DNA from: a virus
Strand: one strand, 5' to 3'
Length of the DNA: 32,299 bases
IMG/VR virus record: IMGVR_UViG_3300033143_001789
Span: 7,352-39,650 of that record
Of the stretch, positions 1-8,672 are shown one piece after another. Positions within the stretch are counted from its first letter, which is position 1; each line of letters begins with the position of its first letter. The position numbers were made by a program, and so were the translations under genes. The notes beneath the pieces were generated by a model. It saw nothing but the letters and a program-made list of their open reading frames with translations, was not told the DNA's origin and made no database searches.

Positions 1-1623
1 AGGAGTTGTCGTGCTACTTGATACTACAACGTAGTCGTTAGTTCGTAAACCATGACCTACTGAATTTATAGAAGTTGGATTACCTAGAGTTACGGTATCG
101 CCAACAGAATTACTTGTTGAATAATGAATATCAAAAATTCCATCTACACTAGAAACAATCGCAATAGCGGCTTGAGTTGCATTTGTCAATTCTTCGTTTG
201 TAGTAACTCCAGCACTAACATCAACTTCTATAGGTAACATACCCACCAAAGGAGAATCCGGTAAAGTTCCAGGATCAATAGAATCTACACTGTCAGAATA
301 CCAGATATAATATGTTTTTTCAGCATCAGGAGTATATAAAACAATTACTTTTTCGTTAACAGAAGCAGGAATTGTTCCAACATATTTTTCAAAATCAATA
401 TCCTGTATAGTCTTAGTATTATCATACCAAATATAATATTTACGTTTATCTCCTGCTGAGTTTATTAAACAATATTTACCGTCTAAATCTGTAGGAATTA
501 AACCACTATAAGGAGTAAAATTTAAATCAGTAACTTCTTCTCTACCGTAAAAGGTATAAGTTTGTGACGGATTAATATTATCATCAATTGTTATAGATGA
601 ATCTCCGCTAACAAAATTAGATACAGAAAGGAGTCCGAGATCTGCTCTAGCTCTACTTTCAGTATTTGCATAAAACACCGTGCTTTGGTACATTGTTAAA
701 TCTTTAGCTAAGGGAGGAGGTTCATTTGCTTGATCTATACCATCTCCCGAATTGGGGTTAGTATAAAGAAATAATCCACCTTGTCTGAAATCTTCAGGAG
801 CTAAGTCCTCAACTTCGACGACATCCCCAGGAGATAATGTAGTAACAAAATCCTCTATAACTAGATTCATTTCATCACCAGGATCTATGTCCTCTACAGT
901 CAAAGAACCTACAGCAGTAAATACCGCAGTTCTATATACTTGATAAAAATAAACGCTAGTGTCTACATTTTGAGGAATAACAAATTTTAAATTAACATTT
1001 GCATTTGCTTGAGTAAAGTTAGACATAACTAAACGAGAGCTTGGAGATCCTAATAAAAGATTATCATTTGTATCTTTATATCCCCATACTATTCTATAAG
1101 CAACTTCGCTATCTGGAGGTAAGAACCCGTCAGCATTACTAACCAAGTCTCCTGTAACATCTAAAGCTTTAGCTGCCCCAGCATCAATTATAAAATCAGC
1201 AGCAGTTGTGAAGTCATCTGCAGTTTTAGCTGATATCTTCTTAATGCCATCATTCGTTGTAAAATATAAGTTTTTATTTGATTCTTGTGATCTGATTCTA
1301 CGACCAGTCTCAGATTCTATATAACTTCCGTCAAATTCAAGAAAGTTACCATCATCTATATTATTGTGTTCATTATCATTAAATAATAGAGTACTATTAT
1401 AGTGGATTAATATTCGATCTTTATAACTAAGAAGTTGTTTAGATACGTCACTTTCAATACCAAACGTATTACCATATTGTGAATGACCTCTACGAGGTTC
1501 AATAATATCATTTCTATCTATAATGACATTATTAGCAACAGACAGCGAACCTTCCGGTATAGCTGAAAGTTGATTTGAATCAGTAAATAAGCCTTTGGCT
1601 TTTAGGAGCGTTCTTTGTGACAT
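1..1623 (-). CDS. Tail tubular/stabilisation protein, T7 gp12- or P22 gp10-like (C-terminus beyond window)
   Basis: The frame is open from an ATG at 1623 to the left edge, giving 541 codons without a stop. The N-terminus has the pattern seen at the start of podovirus tail tube/stabilisation proteins: MSQRTLLKAKGLFTD, then NNVIIDRNDIIEPRRGH at about residues 31-47, followed by short beta-rich repeats. In that family the protein sits below the head-tail connector and builds or seals the short tail. The neighbour just upstream (ending 1632) is a connector-like protein, which fits a head-tail junction pair. The assignment rests on N-terminal pattern and gene order; the missing C-terminus limits certainty. 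Confidence 0.6.
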   Translation of the reverse strand, partial: MSQRTLLKAKGLFTDSNQLSAIPEGSLSVANNVIIDRNDIIEPRRGHSQYGNTFGIESDVSKQLLSYKDRILIHYNSTLLFNDNEHNNIDDGNFLEFDGSYIESETGRRIRSQESNKNLYFTTNDGIKKISAKTADDFTTAADFIIDAGAAKALDVTGDLVSNADGFLPPDSEVAYRIVWGYKDTNDNLLLGSPSSRLVMSNFTQANANVNLKFVIPQNVDTSVYFYQVYRTAVFTAVGSLTVEDIDPGDEMNLVIEDFVTTLSPGDVVEVEDLAPEDFRQGGLFLYTNPNSGDGIDQANEPPPLAKDLTMYQSTVFYANTESRARADLGLLSVSNFVSGDSSITIDDNINPSQTYTFYGREEVTDLNFTPYSGLIPTDLDGKYCLINSAGDKRKYYIWYDNTKTIQDIDFEKYVGTIPASVNEKVIVLYTPDAEKTYYIWYSDSVDSIDPGTLPDSPLVGMLPIEVDVSAGVTTNEELTNATQAAIAIVSSVDGIFDIHYSTSNSVGDTVTLGNPTSINSVGHGLRTNDYVVVSSSTTTP

Positions 1624-1631
1624 TGATCACC

Positions 1632-2591
1632 TTATCGTCTATTAAATCGTTTAGTAAAAACTGAAGTTCTTATTACTCCGTGTCTGTTTACAACTTTTTG
1701 AGGAGCATCGTCAATTCTATTATCAATCAACATTCCTGCAGCTCGTTCCATTTGTTGTAGTTTTATTAGTGCATTTTGTAATCCCTGAGTATCTCCCATA
1801 GATTCTAATACTCTACATGCTACCATTTGAGCTAACATTGGGTGAAGTTCACTAGGAACTTGTGGGATATTTGCCTCACAAGCTAGAGACACATGATCTC
1901 CTTTTTTTAATTCTTTTGGGATATCTGTAGTATTAAATGTTATAGATTTACCAACAGTATCTAATGTTATTGGTTTTATATCTTTAGTTAATATTGAAGC
2001 TGGGGAATCGCCTTTATATAAATCATATATAATGCTAGTATTAAATTCTTCAGGTACAGAGTCTAATGCAACTTTACTAGTACCATCACCATTATCTAGG
2101 ATATTCTTTACTATCCCAACTTTGGAAGATAAAACTAAAGCTGAAGGTCTAATGTAGTAAACAAAAACTAAAGAGCCACTTGGAGTAGATTCAGCAGCTC
2201 CACTAAGTACTACTTTGTTTCCTTTAACATAAAACTGCTTAAGACTAACGCCAGTACTTCCGCCATATGAATTAAATCTTTCACCTATACCTATACGAGT
2301 CATTTCGGCAATATTACTTTCGTCAAATTTATGTTGAAGATCTCTTAGCTTATTTCCCAAAGCTCTTGCTGGAATTTCATAATCACTTCTATTTGCTTCT
2401 AACGCAACCTCTTCTTCATACAGAAGATGATCTTCATGTACGGACATAATACCAGGAACTACACCTAATTGAAGTTCTTCATTAGCAAAATCTAATAAGT
2501 CTTCTGATGTAAATGTTGCCTGATTTTCAGGAATTGAAGCTCTGCGTTTTATACTCTCAATAAGAGCATCCGCAGTTAATGGTTTAGACAT
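1632..2591 (-). CDS. Putative head-tail connector/adaptor
   Basis: A 319-residue soluble protein. The N-terminus (LIESIKRRASIPENQATF, about residues 10-27, then SEDLLDFANEEL) and a later IPARALGNKLRD stretch near residue 75 resemble connector-type proteins of podoviruses, which bridge portal and tail. The middle is beta-rich with a YYIRPSALV segment. It lies between the tail stabilisation protein and small structural genes, with only 8 nt to the downstream gene. The function is inferred from recalled family pattern and position; a hidden tail role is possible. Confidence 0.5.
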   Translation of the reverse strand: MSKPLTADALIESIKRRASIPENQATFTSEDLLDFANEELQLGVVPGIMSVHEDHLLYEEEVALEANRSDYEIPARALGNKLRDLQHKFDESNIAEMTRIGIGERFNSYGGSTGVSLKQFYVKGNKVVLSGAAESTPSGSLVFVYYIRPSALVLSSKVGIVKNILDNGDGTSKVALDSVPEEFNTSIIYDLYKGDSPASILTKDIKPITLDTVGKSITFNTTDIPKELKKGDHVSLACEANIPQVPSELHPMLAQMVACRVLESMGDTQGLQNALIKLQQMERAAGMLIDNRIDDAPQKVVNRHGVIRTSVFTKRFNRR

Positions 2592-2603
2592 TATAAACTC
2601 CTA

Positions 2604-2795
2604 TTACGCTTTTTTCTTAAGAAGTTCTTTTGCCTTTTCTAGTCCTTCTTTAAGACCTTTTTTGTTTTTAGCAGCAACGGTGACTTTTTGCATTTTATCA
2701 ACGTCATCACTCATCATTCCTGAAGCAAGACTATGTAGCTCTTTTAAAGCACACATTTTGCCTTCCATTTTACCGCTTCCTTTTTTCTTCTTCAT
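2604..2795 (-). CDS. Small lysine-rich protein
   Basis: About 63 residues, with lysine clusters at both ends (MKKKKGSGK, ELLKKKA) and a helical middle; no recognised family. The start at 2795 is preferred because GGAGA lies 6 nt upstream. An in-frame ATG at 2807 overlaps the TAA of the upstream gene by one base (TAATG) and would add four residues. The charge suggests nucleic-acid or virion binding, but this is a guess. Confidence 0.55.
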   Translation of the reverse strand: MKKKKGSGKMEGKMCALKELHSLASGMMSDDVDKMQKVTVAAKNKKGLKEGLEKAKELLKKKA

Positions 2796-2806
2796 TTTAT
2801 TCTCCA

Positions 2807-3283
2807 TTAGATAAGATTAAGTAATATTGACATCACTAAACCGATTCCTAAAACTATATTTATATTCTTTTGCTTATTGATTTTTGCATTTAATTTAGCA
2901 TTAACTTCTTTTATATGTAGATCTTTTTTCACTAATCTATCGCTAAAAGACTTTAAAGCTTCCTCTATGTGAGTATTTTCTACAGCAACTGGCTGACGCT
3001 CATCTACTACTTTATGGTCGATATGAGCTAAAACTTGGTCACTTAACTTTTGAACAACTTTAGAAACTGAATGAGTTCTTTGATCTAAGGTCACTACATC
3101 ACACTTTATCATCTCTATATCGCTCTGTAACGGGCTTAAATCAACATGTACTGGTTCTTGTACTATAACTTCAACTACCTCTTTAGAAGGTACTATAACC
3201 TCTTTTTGAGGTTCTTTAGCTTCAGGAAGTTCTGGTAATTTAGCTTCTAGCATTAAACCTTCACCAAATGTAATTTTTGCCAT
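2807..3283 (-). CDS. Tail-anchored coiled-coil protein
   Basis: 158 residues: an acidic, valine- and proline-rich N-terminal third, then a long heptad-like helical region (about residues 50-135), and a single C-terminal hydrophobic segment (NIVLGIGLVMSILLNLI, residues 142-158) that ends the protein. The layout is that of a C-tail-anchored membrane protein with a coiled coil. It overlaps both neighbours by one base (TAATG), so it is translationally coupled. A lysis or virion-membrane role is possible but nothing in the sequence decides it. Confidence 0.6.
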   Translation of the reverse strand: MAKITFGEGLMLEAKLPELPEAKEPQKEVIVPSKEVVEVIVQEPVHVDLSPLQSDIEMIKCDVVTLDQRTHSVSKVVQKLSDQVLAHIDHKVVDERQPVAVENTHIEEALKSFSDRLVKKDLHIKEVNAKLNAKINKQKNINIVLGIGLVMSILLNLI

Positions 3284-3696
3284 TAAGATCTCCCAACTAA
3301 ATGAACATCACCAATAGCATCAACTGACACTATTTTTATGCGTCTAGCACATACATCAATTATCATACTTTCGGTACCAACTTTAATAAAGAAAGAACCA
3401 CTATCGTTTGGGCTAACATAAACCTCAACGCCTCCAGAACCATCAACATCAACTCTTACTTGCTTTAAAGACGAACAATCTAGGGCAGGAATTACTTCTT
3501 GTCCTGCGTCTGCAACTTCAACGCCTATAGCACTTGCTGTTAATTTAGCTGGGTGACTTGTTACGCTATCACCATCTAGATGATTTAGTTCCATATTCAT
3601 TTCAGTATCTGTTATTTTAACACGTTTAGCCTTTGAAACAGGATCGTGCTCGTCTCTTAAAATATGAGTTGTATCTTTTTTTATTTTCCCAGTCAT
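3283..3696 (-). CDS. Small phage structural protein, unknown function
   Basis: 137 residues, no hydrophobic segment. The N-terminus has a THILRDEHDPVSKAKRVKI pattern, loosely like the QVIRSVYD...LRV openings of other small virion proteins in this window (6373-6651, 19106-19804). The second half is predicted beta: VRVDVDGSGGVEVYVSPNDS then a short GDVHLVGRS end. It sits between a tail-fibre gene and a membrane protein, with one-base overlap downstream. Probably a decoration or fibre-associated protein; this is inference from context. Confidence 0.5.
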   Translation of the reverse strand: MTGKIKKDTTHILRDEHDPVSKAKRVKITDTEMNMELNHLDGDSVTSHPAKLTASAIGVEVADAGQEVIPALDCSSLKQVRVDVDGSGGVEVYVSPNDSGSFFIKVGTESMIIDVCARRIKIVSVDAIGDVHLVGRS

Positions 3697-3706
3697 TTAT
3701 TTATCC

Positions 3707-5236
3707 TTATACGCTTGTAGTTATTGCTCTACATTTTATTGTTCCAGAAACAAATCCAGCAAGATTTGCACTTTTATATTGTAACTGACCAGAGGTCGTT
3801 ATATCAAACAAAATTTGAGAATTATCTCCATTTACTGATTGTGAGATTATCCAATCAGCTCCACGTTGAATTGCTAGTATTTTACCAGATTCAAACAAAT
3901 CTGCAGTAGCATCAATGGATACTGAATATTCTATTTCTGCGGATCTTGTAACACCGTTAGCGAAAGCAACACCAGTTACGTTAGCAAAGGCAACCTGATT
4001 ATTAGCGACACTAAAACTAACTTCATCCAAATCTCCAACAACAAAAGATGTGTTATCATCTACATATTTCTTTGTAGCAGCATCTTGGTCCGCAGTTGGG
4101 TCAACTACATTAACAATCTTTACAACATTAACATCAACTTCACTACCATCTAATAATATTTTACCTTGTGCTCCTGCAGCAACTTCGTTTGTATTTAAAC
4201 TAAAATACATATCCCCTGTATTAGCGTTCCATGTATTTACTGGATTTTCATATTTAGTAACACCATCGGCATATCCACCAAAAACATCACCTCTAAATCC
4301 CCAAGATCCTCCTGTACCATTTGTCGCAGTAGGATATCTAAGCACCAACCAATATTGTGTTGCTGATGAAAGTAGTGGTGCTGAAGGGAAAGTTAAATTT
4401 ATAGTTTCAATGTTACTTGGAGTATTAAGTGTGTCAAAATCAAAACTATCTGATGTTGCTAAAACTGTAACACCAGGACTTCCTGCAACGTCTGGGCGAA
4501 TCTCAACATAGGCTAGGCCCGTTTGACTTCCGTTGCCGTTTGTCGTAACTTGAAAATCAAAACTTGCAGCTATGGTATCAACTCCACCAGTTAAAATACT
4601 TTGAGTTAAGGGGTATGCTGGTATTACATTAAAATAACCAACATTACCAATCAATTGTTGTATATCTACGGCAGGGCCAACTCCAGGAGCACTATCGGTT
4701 ACGATATTTATATCTCCAGCAGTATCAGTTGAAAGAATTGTATTACCATCAATCTGTATATTATCTACGTTTAACTGAGTTGCGCCACTTACTGCACCCA
4801 AATCGTCAATTTTTACTAAAGAATTTTGTACCAATTTACCAGTAGCGGTATCGTATCTAGCAATAGCTTCATCAGTCGCACTTCCTGGACCAACAATTCT
4901 GGAATTTATTTGAGTTTGAATAGAGGATGTAACTCCATCTAAGTAATTAAACTCGGTATTAGAAACTGCACCTGTATTTATTTTTGCAGCATCAATAGCT
5001 GCGCCAACTTTAATATCTGAATTTTCAATATTAGTGATAGTATTATTATCGGCATCAATAGTTTTGTTAGTTAGTATTTGAGAATCTGAAGTACCAACAA
5101 CATCTCCAACTGGAACCGCTTTTCCGCTAATTACTGCACCAGTAGCATCTCTTTCAATAAACTTAGAAGCATCCGCTAATTCAGTTTTTAATGAAGTAAT
5201 CGAGATGTCGGTAAAAGTATTATCATCACCATCCAT
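3707..5236 (-). CDS. Tail fibre, C-terminal part, separated from its N-terminal part by an in-frame TGA
   Basis: From the first ATG this is 509 residues, but the same frame is open without a stop for 62 codons further upstream, up to a TGA at 5423-5425 that ends the preceding fibre ORF. No Shine-Dalgarno sequence precedes the ATG at 5236, so it is unlikely to be an independent start. The segment carries tail-fibre signatures (SDSQILTNKTIDADNNTITN, AAKINTGAVSNTEFNYLDGV, DQDAATKKYVDDNT near residue 385). It ends in a roughly 110-residue beta domain (ISQSVNGDNSQILFDIT...GTIKCRA) also found in the gene at 10700-11182. It is best read with 5423-6370 as one fibre of 887 codons. Confidence 0.75.
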   Translation of the reverse strand: MDGDDNTFTDISITSLKTELADASKFIERDATGAVISGKAVPVGDVVGTSDSQILTNKTIDADNNTITNIENSDIKVGAAIDAAKINTGAVSNTEFNYLDGVTSSIQTQINSRIVGPGSATDEAIARYDTATGKLVQNSLVKIDDLGAVSGATQLNVDNIQIDGNTILSTDTAGDINIVTDSAPGVGPAVDIQQLIGNVGYFNVIPAYPLTQSILTGGVDTIAASFDFQVTTNGNGSQTGLAYVEIRPDVAGSPGVTVLATSDSFDFDTLNTPSNIETINLTFPSAPLLSSATQYWLVLRYPTATNGTGGSWGFRGDVFGGYADGVTKYENPVNTWNANTGDMYFSLNTNEVAAGAQGKILLDGSEVDVNVVKIVNVVDPTADQDAATKKYVDDNTSFVVGDLDEVSFSVANNQVAFANVTGVAFANGVTRSAEIEYSVSIDATADLFESGKILAIQRGADWIISQSVNGDNSQILFDITTSGQLQYKSANLAGFVSGTIKCRAITTSV

Positions 5237-5422
5237 TGATTTGTTTGTAATGGTCTGAGCTAAAGCTTTAACAACAATAGTATCGTCGGCATCTGGAACT
5301 GAAAGAGTTCTAGTAGTTGACGCAGTAATTGCTCCTAGTTCAAGTTTTAATTGCTTTGTATTATCAGTATTATCCTGTACTGTAAGATTTGTATCTTGTA
5401 CTGTGATAATATTTGAATTATC

Positions 5423-6370
5423 TCAAGTTTTATTTGATATAGTTTGGGTTTCATTTTCTAAAACAAAAGTATCAGCCGAAGCTGCATCTGGAATTGTTAT
5501 TATAGATTGATTGCCAGTTTCGTGTTTGATGTTATCGGCACTAGCCCCAGTAATTAAGTTAGTATCTGATTTAAGGTTCTTATTGATAATTGTTTGAGTA
5601 AAGCTTTCTAACACAAAATTATCAGCTATACTAGAATCTGGAATTGTTATAACAGACTGATTTCCAGTTTCTCTTTCAAGGTTATCGGCTTTGGCTCCAG
5701 TTAAGAGATTAGTATTACTCTTAAGATTCTTGTTAGTAACAGTTTGAGATGAACTTACATCAACAATTTCTTTTTCACTACCAAGAGCACCTAATTTAAA
5801 TTTAGAAGCTAAAGCGTCAGCATATATTATACTACCATCAGTTCCAGTACGTTCAATTGTTATTCCAGAACCTTCGGATGATGCGTCATTTCCATTTTTA
5901 TTATAAGTAACATTAGGATCTTCAATATCAACTGTTGCTGTATTTAAGATCGTTTGAGTACCATTAACTGTAAGATCTCCAGTAATAATTACATTATTAT
6001 CAAAGGTCTTATCTCCAGCAAAATTCTGAGCAAGTATAGATACTCCACCAGGATTTGTACTATCTGCAGGATGTAGTGTTATTTTATAATCGGATATACT
6101 TGGAGTACCTACGTTAGCATCTTCATTTATTGTTACACCTGCTGCGTTAGCTACCGCAGAAAACTCTGTAGGGCTCAATCTAGTATTGTGCCACTTATCT
6201 GCACTATTATCATATACAAAGATAGTATCTTCGTCTAGGACAGTTCGAGCTGCACCATCAACATCGCCTGAAGGTAATAATGCTCTTGTAGCTACCGGAG
6301 GAAGCCAAAAAGGAGACTGCCCCTCTACTATATCAAAATTACTTGTAAATACATTGAATTTGAAAGCCAA
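5423..6370 (-). CDS. Tail fibre, N-terminal part (ends at premature TGA)
   Basis: 315 residues. The opening MAFKFNVFTSNFDIV is a familiar tail-fibre N-terminus. A DLTVNG...DASSEGSGITIERTGTDGS...ALASKFKLGALGSEKEIVDVSSSQ module (about residues 130-210) is shared with the fibre at 8665-10686. Two tandem copies of a TGA(K/S)ADN...ETGNQS(V/I)ITIPD repeat follow. The protein stops at TISNKT-TGA, where fibres of this class continue with Leu or Ile. Changing TGA to TTA would join it to the downstream frame as a single fibre. It starts 2 nt after the stop of the 6373-6651 gene. Confidence 0.75.
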   Translation of the reverse strand: MAFKFNVFTSNFDIVEGQSPFWLPPVATRALLPSGDVDGAARTVLDEDTIFVYDNSADKWHNTRLSPTEFSAVANAAGVTINEDANVGTPSISDYKITLHPADSTNPGGVSILAQNFAGDKTFDNNVIITGDLTVNGTQTILNTATVDIEDPNVTYNKNGNDASSEGSGITIERTGTDGSIIYADALASKFKLGALGSEKEIVDVSSSQTVTNKNLKSNTNLLTGAKADNLERETGNQSVITIPDSSIADNFVLESFTQTIINKNLKSDTNLITGASADNIKHETGNQSIITIPDAASADTFVLENETQTISNKT

Positions 6371-6372
6371 TT

Positions 6373-6651
6373 TTAGCTCCTAATAACATCAGTTAAACGA
6401 CTTGAAGCATCGTATGTTAAAGTTAATATAGCAATATCAATTCCTGCTAATTTATATGTAGCGGTTCCAACTTCACCAGCACCGTCACCAGAAGCTATAT
6501 AAGTCAAAACAACTTGATCGTATTCGTCAGGAACTAGAGAGTTTAATACAACAACCCCGGAAGCAGTTCCACCTCCAGCTAAATCTACTGAACTTTTTCT
6601 TATAACCTGATTAGCATCTAAATTGTCTAATCCATTTATGCCTTTTGCCAT
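6373..6651 (-). CDS. Small virion-associated protein with QVIR N-terminal motif
   Basis: 92 residues, no signal or membrane segment. The N-terminus LDNLDANQVIRKSSVDLAGG matches the style of the 19106-19804 protein (LDFPQVIRSVYDVDKN), suggesting a shared short attachment module. The rest is beta-rich (YDQVVLTYIASG, TYKLAGIDIAILTLTYDA). It lies between two fibre/adhesin genes with 2 and 11 nt gaps, so it is probably part of the adsorption apparatus. Function unknown. Confidence 0.55.
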   Translation of the reverse strand: MAKGINGLDNLDANQVIRKSSVDLAGGGTASGVVVLNSLVPDEYDQVVLTYIASGDGAGEVGTATYKLAGIDIAILTLTYDASSRLTDVIRS

Positions 6652-6662
6652 AATTTATTCCT

Positions 6663-8672
6663 TTACGCTAAAACGCCAACATGCACATGCCAAACCTTAG
6701 TTGTATTATTATACACATAAATTTTTCCTTTAGGATCAGTCACAGAAGCAGTGGGGTTAGTAGTGGACGAACTAAGTAGAGGGTTACTATTTGTCATAGT
6801 AGATATACTTAAGCTAGCCCCTTGGTTTCTACCCTTAATATGAGAATTTGTTCTCACAGGCTTAGTTATAATTTCAACAACACAAGGTCCACCAAAATTT
6901 AGAGTACTACTTGACGTAGTAGCAGCTCCTGTACCATCATTCATTACAATAGACCGAGCAGTACAACCTGTGTCTAAAAATACATTACCAGCAGCTCCAG
7001 CGTTTCCACTAACCTGAGCGTCACCACCGCTATTGTTAATGTTATTTGCAATAGCTGTGAAACCTTTTACACTAATTGAGCCGCCTGACCTTCCGGTAGT
7101 TCTAACAGAGTTTCCCCCATCTGTAGTAAGGCCCAAACATGTCAGATTGCCGTGGATACTTAAATTTCCACCCTGCCCACCAAGCTCCGTACTAATAGAT
7201 AACCCGTCAGCGTTACCGCCCGTTGCTACACAATTACTACTTATTTTAGCATCACCTGATACGAGTAATGAACCGCCAGCACCGCCTCTTCCGCAAACAT
7301 TTGTAGTTCCATTTCTGATAGCTCCACCACCTCTAATAAAAATAGAAGATCCGCAAGCTAGGTAACTACAATACACGTTTCCGCCACGACCACCATCGCC
7401 AGTTCCTCTTGAGCCTCCACCATCTGAAAGTAATGTTCCAGAAAGTAATACTAAGTTTCCTCCAACTAAAATGTCTCCACCAGATCCTCCATCAGAATTA
7501 GCCCCAGAAGTTCCGTTACTAATAGTTGCTCCACTAGAAGTAATCGTACTGTTAACTAATAAATCACCGGACACATTAATAGAACCGCCATTTCCTGAAA
7601 CGCCAGTATTCACATTTATGGATGCTGAAGTATTTATTTTTAAACAATTTATATCACCAGAACAAACAATAGCTCCTCCATCACCTGAATCGGAACCAGT
7701 TGAACCAGTAAGATTCAGACCACTTCTTAAATCTATTTCTTTAGTATATACAGGAATGGATAAAGAGGCACCTACGTCATGGGTCGTATTAAAACCACCA
7801 ATAGTTAAAGAACCACCGCCACCACTACTATCAGCTATCAGGTTTGAATCACCACCAAGAGAAAATATACTTGCATCGAACATCACTCCTGAAACAGTTA
7901 AGTCACCACCTTTACTATTCTTTCCACCACCAAGATTAATCTGACCATTTAAGGTTAAATCTTTTCCATATAGGTTTCCACCGATTACAATACTTAAACC
8001 TGGAGTATTAATAGTTTCTGATTTACCATTAACTAAACCACCACAAACAAAATCTCCAATAATTGATAAAATACTACTATTACTTTTTGGAGGCATTTCA
8101 AAAGTTTTAGCACTTATATTACTTATTTCATAATCACTTCCATCAAAAACAAAAGTGGGAAAATCATTATCACTATTATCAATCTCAATTGTGTCAGTGA
8201 TAGGAATACCTGTTATAGTAAACACTTCTCCCGAAACAGGACCACTTGTCATTTCAATAGTAGTAACTCCTATAACTATTCCATCGTCAGTGAAGTCTTC
8301 ACCACCTGTGGTTAATTCCATAAAACCACCACCAACATTACTTGAGCTACTAATATTAAAGCCGTTAACACCACCTGTTACTTCTTCTCCCAAGACTTTA
8401 AAATCGCCACCAATATTAATAGGACTAATTGTACTTGCATGAGTAAAATCGCAAATACCATCAACAATTAAATCGTCAACGGTATCAACTTGAAAGCCTC
8501 CGGTCATAGTAAGATTACCTTCGACTTTTAAAAAACCATTAATCACTATAGCGGCCCCTATAGAAGCATTACCTTGTACTATAACGTCATTGTTGTATGT
8601 TCCAGAAAGAACTGAAGCGTCAGGAAGTATTGTTACTCCTCCACTAATTTTAAGATCAGATAATTTAGCCAT
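6663..8672 (-). CDS. Glycine-rich beta-helix adhesin/tail spike-like protein
   Basis: 669 residues. The N-terminal 120 residues show VIVQGNASIG...FLKVEGNLTMTGG-type turns typical of a solenoid. Residues about 245-575 consist of imperfect 35-45 residue repeats of the form G-G-x-(I/L/V)-x-V-x-G-(D/N)-(L/A), for example GGSINVSGDLLV, GGDILVGGNLVL, GGSLLVSGDAKI and GGNLSIHGNLTC. The C-terminal tip has KGKIYVYNNTTKVWHVHV, similar to the IFVYDNSADKWHN pattern in the neighbouring fibre. No catalytic motif is seen. Likely a receptor-binding or structural adhesin at the tail. The start overlaps the end of the upstream fibre gene by 8 nt. Confidence 0.65.
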   Translation of the reverse strand: MAKLSDLKISGGVTILPDASVLSGTYNNDVIVQGNASIGAAIVINGFLKVEGNLTMTGGFQVDTVDDLIVDGICDFTHASTISPINIGGDFKVLGEEVTGGVNGFNISSSSNVGGGFMELTTGGEDFTDDGIVIGVTTIEMTSGPVSGEVFTITGIPITDTIEIDNSDNDFPTFVFDGSDYEISNISAKTFEMPPKSNSSILSIIGDFVCGGLVNGKSETINTPGLSIVIGGNLYGKDLTLNGQINLGGGKNSKGGDLTVSGVMFDASIFSLGGDSNLIADSSGGGGSLTIGGFNTTHDVGASLSIPVYTKEIDLRSGLNLTGSTGSDSGDGGAIVCSGDINCLKINTSASINVNTGVSGNGGSINVSGDLLVNSTITSSGATISNGTSGANSDGGSGGDILVGGNLVLLSGTLLSDGGGSRGTGDGGRGGNVYCSYLACGSSIFIRGGGAIRNGTTNVCGRGGAGGSLLVSGDAKISSNCVATGGNADGLSISTELGGQGGNLSIHGNLTCLGLTTDGGNSVRTTGRSGGSISVKGFTAIANNINNSGGDAQVSGNAGAAGNVFLDTGCTARSIVMNDGTGAATTSSSTLNFGGPCVVEIITKPVRTNSHIKGRNQGASLSISTMTNSNPLLSSSTTNPTASVTDPKGKIYVYNNTTKVWHVHVGVLA
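6950..7940 (-). repeat. Degenerate glycine-rich protein repeats inside adhesin gene
   Basis: The region encodes about seven to eight copies of a 35-45 residue solenoid repeat centred on GG-x-hydrophobic-x-V-x-G-(D/N)-L. The copies are divergent at DNA level, so this is a protein repeat rather than a recent tandem duplication. Confidence 0.6.

Noticed and set aside
7033-8442. Proline-rich plus-strand frames opposite the glycine-rich adhesin
   Set aside because: They are the complement of GGx codons (Pro from Gly), have no ribosome-binding sites and lie wholly inside a clear gene.
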